Under the pieces are notes generated by a model. That model made no database searches, was not told where the DNA came from, and worked only from the letters and a program-made list of their open reading frames with translations. Both the position numbers and the translations under genes were made by a program. Positions 62,267 through 64,000 of a DNA stretch of 64,000 bases are shown here, piece after piece. Position 1 is the first letter of the stretch. Every line of letters begins with the position of its first letter. Where the stretch lies: positions 1-64,000 of the forward strand of contig NZ_PXXO01000013.1 in NCBI RefSeq assembly GCF_003011885.1, given 5' to 3'. The DNA comes from Cyanobium usitatum str. Tous. GTDB taxonomy: Bacteria > Cyanobacteriota > Cyanobacteriia > PCC-6307 > Cyanobiaceae.

Positions 62267-62533
62267 TCAGTAGCGCGCGCTTTCGTAAAGGCTGCGGGGG
62301 TCACCATCGGGACCCACAAAGCTGGAGGGATCTCGAATCCAGCGGTCGGTGAGCTCCTCAAGTCGCCGCTGGGAGATCGGATCAAGCACCGCAGTGCGGC
62401 GCAGGGCGTGGATGTAGCCATCGGCGTAGAGCCGCAATTCAGCAGGGCTGTGGAAGCGATGGGCCAGTTCCTGGCAGGCATCGCACAGCGACTGGAAGTG
62501 GCGGATGGCGTCTGGGTGTTGAAGCGAAGTCAT
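62267..62533 (-). CDS. Small conserved cyanobacterial protein (DUF6761-like)
   Basis: 88 residues. DAIRHFQSLCDACQELAHRF, AELRLYADGYIHALRRTAVL and LEELTDRWIRDPSSFVGPDG are helical with conserved aromatic residues. From memory it resembles the short cyanobacterial DUF6761 family; no function is known. It has no signal peptide or membrane segment. The start at ATG 62533 is about 150 bp from the divergent response-regulator gene. Confidence 0.65.
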   Translation of the reverse strand: MTSLQHPDAIRHFQSLCDACQELAHRFHSPAELRLYADGYIHALRRTAVLDPISQRRLEELTDRWIRDPSSFVGPDGDPRSLYESARY

Positions 62534-62680
62534 GGGGTCGTGGGACCTTCATCTATTTTGCCCCTTGGAGGCAGAAGCCGCGATTGGGTGGTCTCCGCAT
62601 AGTTGGTGGTGTCCACACAAACGCATCGACTGATACGCGGATCCCCTGGCGGCTGCCGTTAAGGTGAATTCAACACAGTT

Positions 62681-63472
62681 GTGGACTCCATCAACTCCTC
62701 TAACCCGCCACTGCCGGCCTCTGGGGCCGCCAATCAGGCCGGAAGCCAACCCCAGCGGGTTTTGGTGGTTGATCCCCACGCGACCCTGCGCACGGTGCTG
62801 GCCCAGCGCCTGCGGCAGGACGGCCATCTTGCGGCGGCGGTTGCTACGGCTCGTGAAGCTCTGGACGTGTGCCAGGACCAGTCTCCCGATCTGCTGATCA
62901 GCGCAGAACTACTCGATGAGAGTTCCGCCCTGCGCCTGGCGGCCCAGCTGCGCTGCTCCGTGATGGTGCTCACGGCCCGCACCGGTTCGGAGCCCGTGGT
63001 GAGCCTGCTTGATGCGGGTGCAGATGACGTGCTGCGCAAACCTTTTGGCCTGGAAGAACTGGCCGCCCGCTGCCGCACCCTGCTGCGCCGTGGCGGCACC
63101 GGTCTGCAGGAGCGGGTCTGCGTTGGACCGCTTGAAGTTCACGTATTGCTCCGCCAGGTAACCCTGCGCGACCAGCCAGTCGAGCTGAGTCCCCGGGAAT
63201 TTGCCCTGCTTTGTGCCCTGCTAATGCCCCCTGGGGTTGTGCGCAGCCGCCAGGAGCTACTGCGTATGGCCTGGCCTCCCTTCAGCGGCGGTCCCCGCTC
63301 GGTTGACACCCAAGTGCTCACCTTGCGTCGCAAGTTAGAGCAGGCTGGCTTGGGTGAAGGAGGTGGCATCGAAACGATGCGCCAGCAGGGCTATCGCTTC
63401 AGCCTTGAAACCCTGCCCGAAGCTGCTGCCGTGGAAGAGCCGGCGCGTCAGCAGCTCAACTCATTGGTTTAA
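62681..63472 (+). CDS. OmpR-type response regulator lacking the phospho-acceptor Asp
   Basis: 263 residues. The receiver domain spans about 26-135: RVLVVDPHATLRTVLAQRLR has only one of the two usual acidic residues (D31), PDLLISAELLDESSA has A75 where the phosphorylated Asp should be, but the switch Thr (VLTART, T98) and Lys (LRKPFG, K120) remain. The DNA-binding winged helix is intact (LSPREFALLCALLMPPGVVR, then PRSVDTQVLTLRRKLEQ). It is likely phosphorylation-independent, like some cyanobacterial orphan regulators. No histidine kinase is adjacent. Start GTG at 62681. Confidence 0.85.
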   Translation: MDSINSSNPPLPASGAANQAGSQPQRVLVVDPHATLRTVLAQRLRQDGHLAAAVATAREALDVCQDQSPDLLISAELLDESSALRLAAQLRCSVMVLTARTGSEPVVSLLDAGADDVLRKPFGLEELAARCRTLLRRGGTGLQERVCVGPLEVHVLLRQVTLRDQPVELSPREFALLCALLMPPGVVRSRQELLRMAWPPFSGGPRSVDTQVLTLRRKLEQAGLGEGGGIETMRQQGYRFSLETLPEAAAVEEPARQQLNSLV

Positions 63473-63992
63473 GAGCCCAAACCAACTCTCCAAGCAACAT
63501 GGCGGCACTCAGGCCGGCCAAGAGTTGGTAGGTCCACGGTGGGCTGATCCGGCCGATTGAGCTGGTGTTGATGCCCGTTTCCTGGCTGAAGCGGCCCAGA
63601 AACTGCTCGAAGGCTGCAACCCTTTGCGGCAGCAGGTATGCCGATCCGTCTTCTCCCCTCACGTAAAAGACCCGGCCCCCCTGGCTTGTGTCTACTGGTG
63701 TGAGCCCGCTGATCGATTTCCAAGGCAGGCTCCAGCCGCGGCGCAGCAGCCAGGCACACCAGCTGGGATGGCCAACCCGAATGCCATCGGCATTTAGCTC
63801 AACGGCTTCACTGGTGGCTGCCACCACCAAACCCAGCCCCAGGGGTAGGGCCAGCCAAAGCAGCAATTTGAGCTCTGCTGGTGCCAGTAGGGGCAGGGGC
63901 GCCACCATTGCCAAGTAGAGCGCGATCAGGGTGAAGCGGATCAGCGCGGCCATCGGGTAGCGGTCGCTGCTGATGGCCAAGGTGCCGCTCAT
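63456..63992 (-). CDS. Conserved hypothetical membrane protein
   Basis: 178 residues. Two helices near the N-terminus (FTLIALYLAMVAPLPLL and LLLWLALPLGLGLVVAA, about 20-58), a beta-rich PH-like centre (VELNADGIRVGHPSW and SLPWKSISGLTPVDTSQGG), and a C-terminal helix (LLAGLSAAMLLGELVWAL). The layout resembles cyanobacterial two-helix/PH-type membrane proteins of unknown role. It overlaps the convergent response-regulator gene by 17 bp and begins 8 bp from the window end. Confidence 0.7.
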   Translation of the reverse strand: MSGTLAISSDRYPMAALIRFTLIALYLAMVAPLPLLAPAELKLLLWLALPLGLGLVVAATSEAVELNADGIRVGHPSWCAWLLRRGWSLPWKSISGLTPVDTSQGGRVFYVRGEDGSAYLLPQRVAAFEQFLGRFSQETGINTSSIGRISPPWTYQLLAGLSAAMLLGELVWALKPMS

Positions 63993-64000
63993 CGATCTTC

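Overview
The window looks like chromosome of a high-GC picocyanobacterium (Cyanobium / freshwater-brackish Synechococcus type). Evidence: a CyanoP-type PsbP lipoprotein beside recR and lipA, a protein of the Mg-protoporphyrin cyclase-associated family, an RRM-plus-glycine RNA-binding protein, ClpC, an OprB-type porin, tightly packed genes with 4-bp stop/start overlaps, and at least eleven GCGATCGC (HIP1) octamers. No tRNA, rRNA, CRISPR array or intact insertion sequence was recognised.

Layout. 1-4043: end of a sigma-70 factor, then a signalling/channel cluster: a pore-loop membrane protein, a small membrane protein, an exported amino-acid-binding-type protein, and head-to-head with it a pentameric Cys-loop-type ligand-gated channel homologue. 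4099-20544: housekeeping genes (UbiB-type kinase, PLP decarboxylase, CbiT, CdsA, hydrolase, Fe-ADH, ClpC, RimI, LysA, CdaA, UppS, BioB, TrhO, and a GST-DUF952 fusion). 20560-21293: a Phd/VapC-type toxin-antitoxin pair. 21379-28039: conserved cyanobacterial genes, including porin, LipA, RecR, CyanoP and a flavin oxidoreductase.

28058-36460 is an export locus. A HlyD adaptor and a small membrane protein run on the plus strand. Converging on them is a minus-strand operon of two paralogous FUSC pairs flanking a TolC protein and a channel-like protein with a degenerate filter. 36461-38881 is a poorly coding, partly AT-rich interval holding an HTH gene overlapped by a second pore-loop-like protein, plus a frameshifted small gene. 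38885-44583 carries an exported double nitrilase whose second domain has lost catalytic residues, a ClC protein, a gamma-glutamyltransferase, a decayed FUSC fragment and MgtC.

44565-64000 returns to housekeeping: LCP protein, RRM protein, DEAD-box helicase, recC-recB-recD with a co-translated mannose-isomerase-type cupin, a PPP phosphatase, PdxJ, an acyltransferase, BolA-GrxD, an atypical response regulator lacking the phospho-acceptor Asp, and conserved small proteins.

The most notable candidates are the ligand-gated channel/binding-protein pair (1649-4043), the double FUSC export operon with its embedded channel-like protein and its relic copy 7 kb away, the recurrence of pore-loop proteins with degenerate filters (three in one window), and the nitrilase with a pseudo-enzyme domain.
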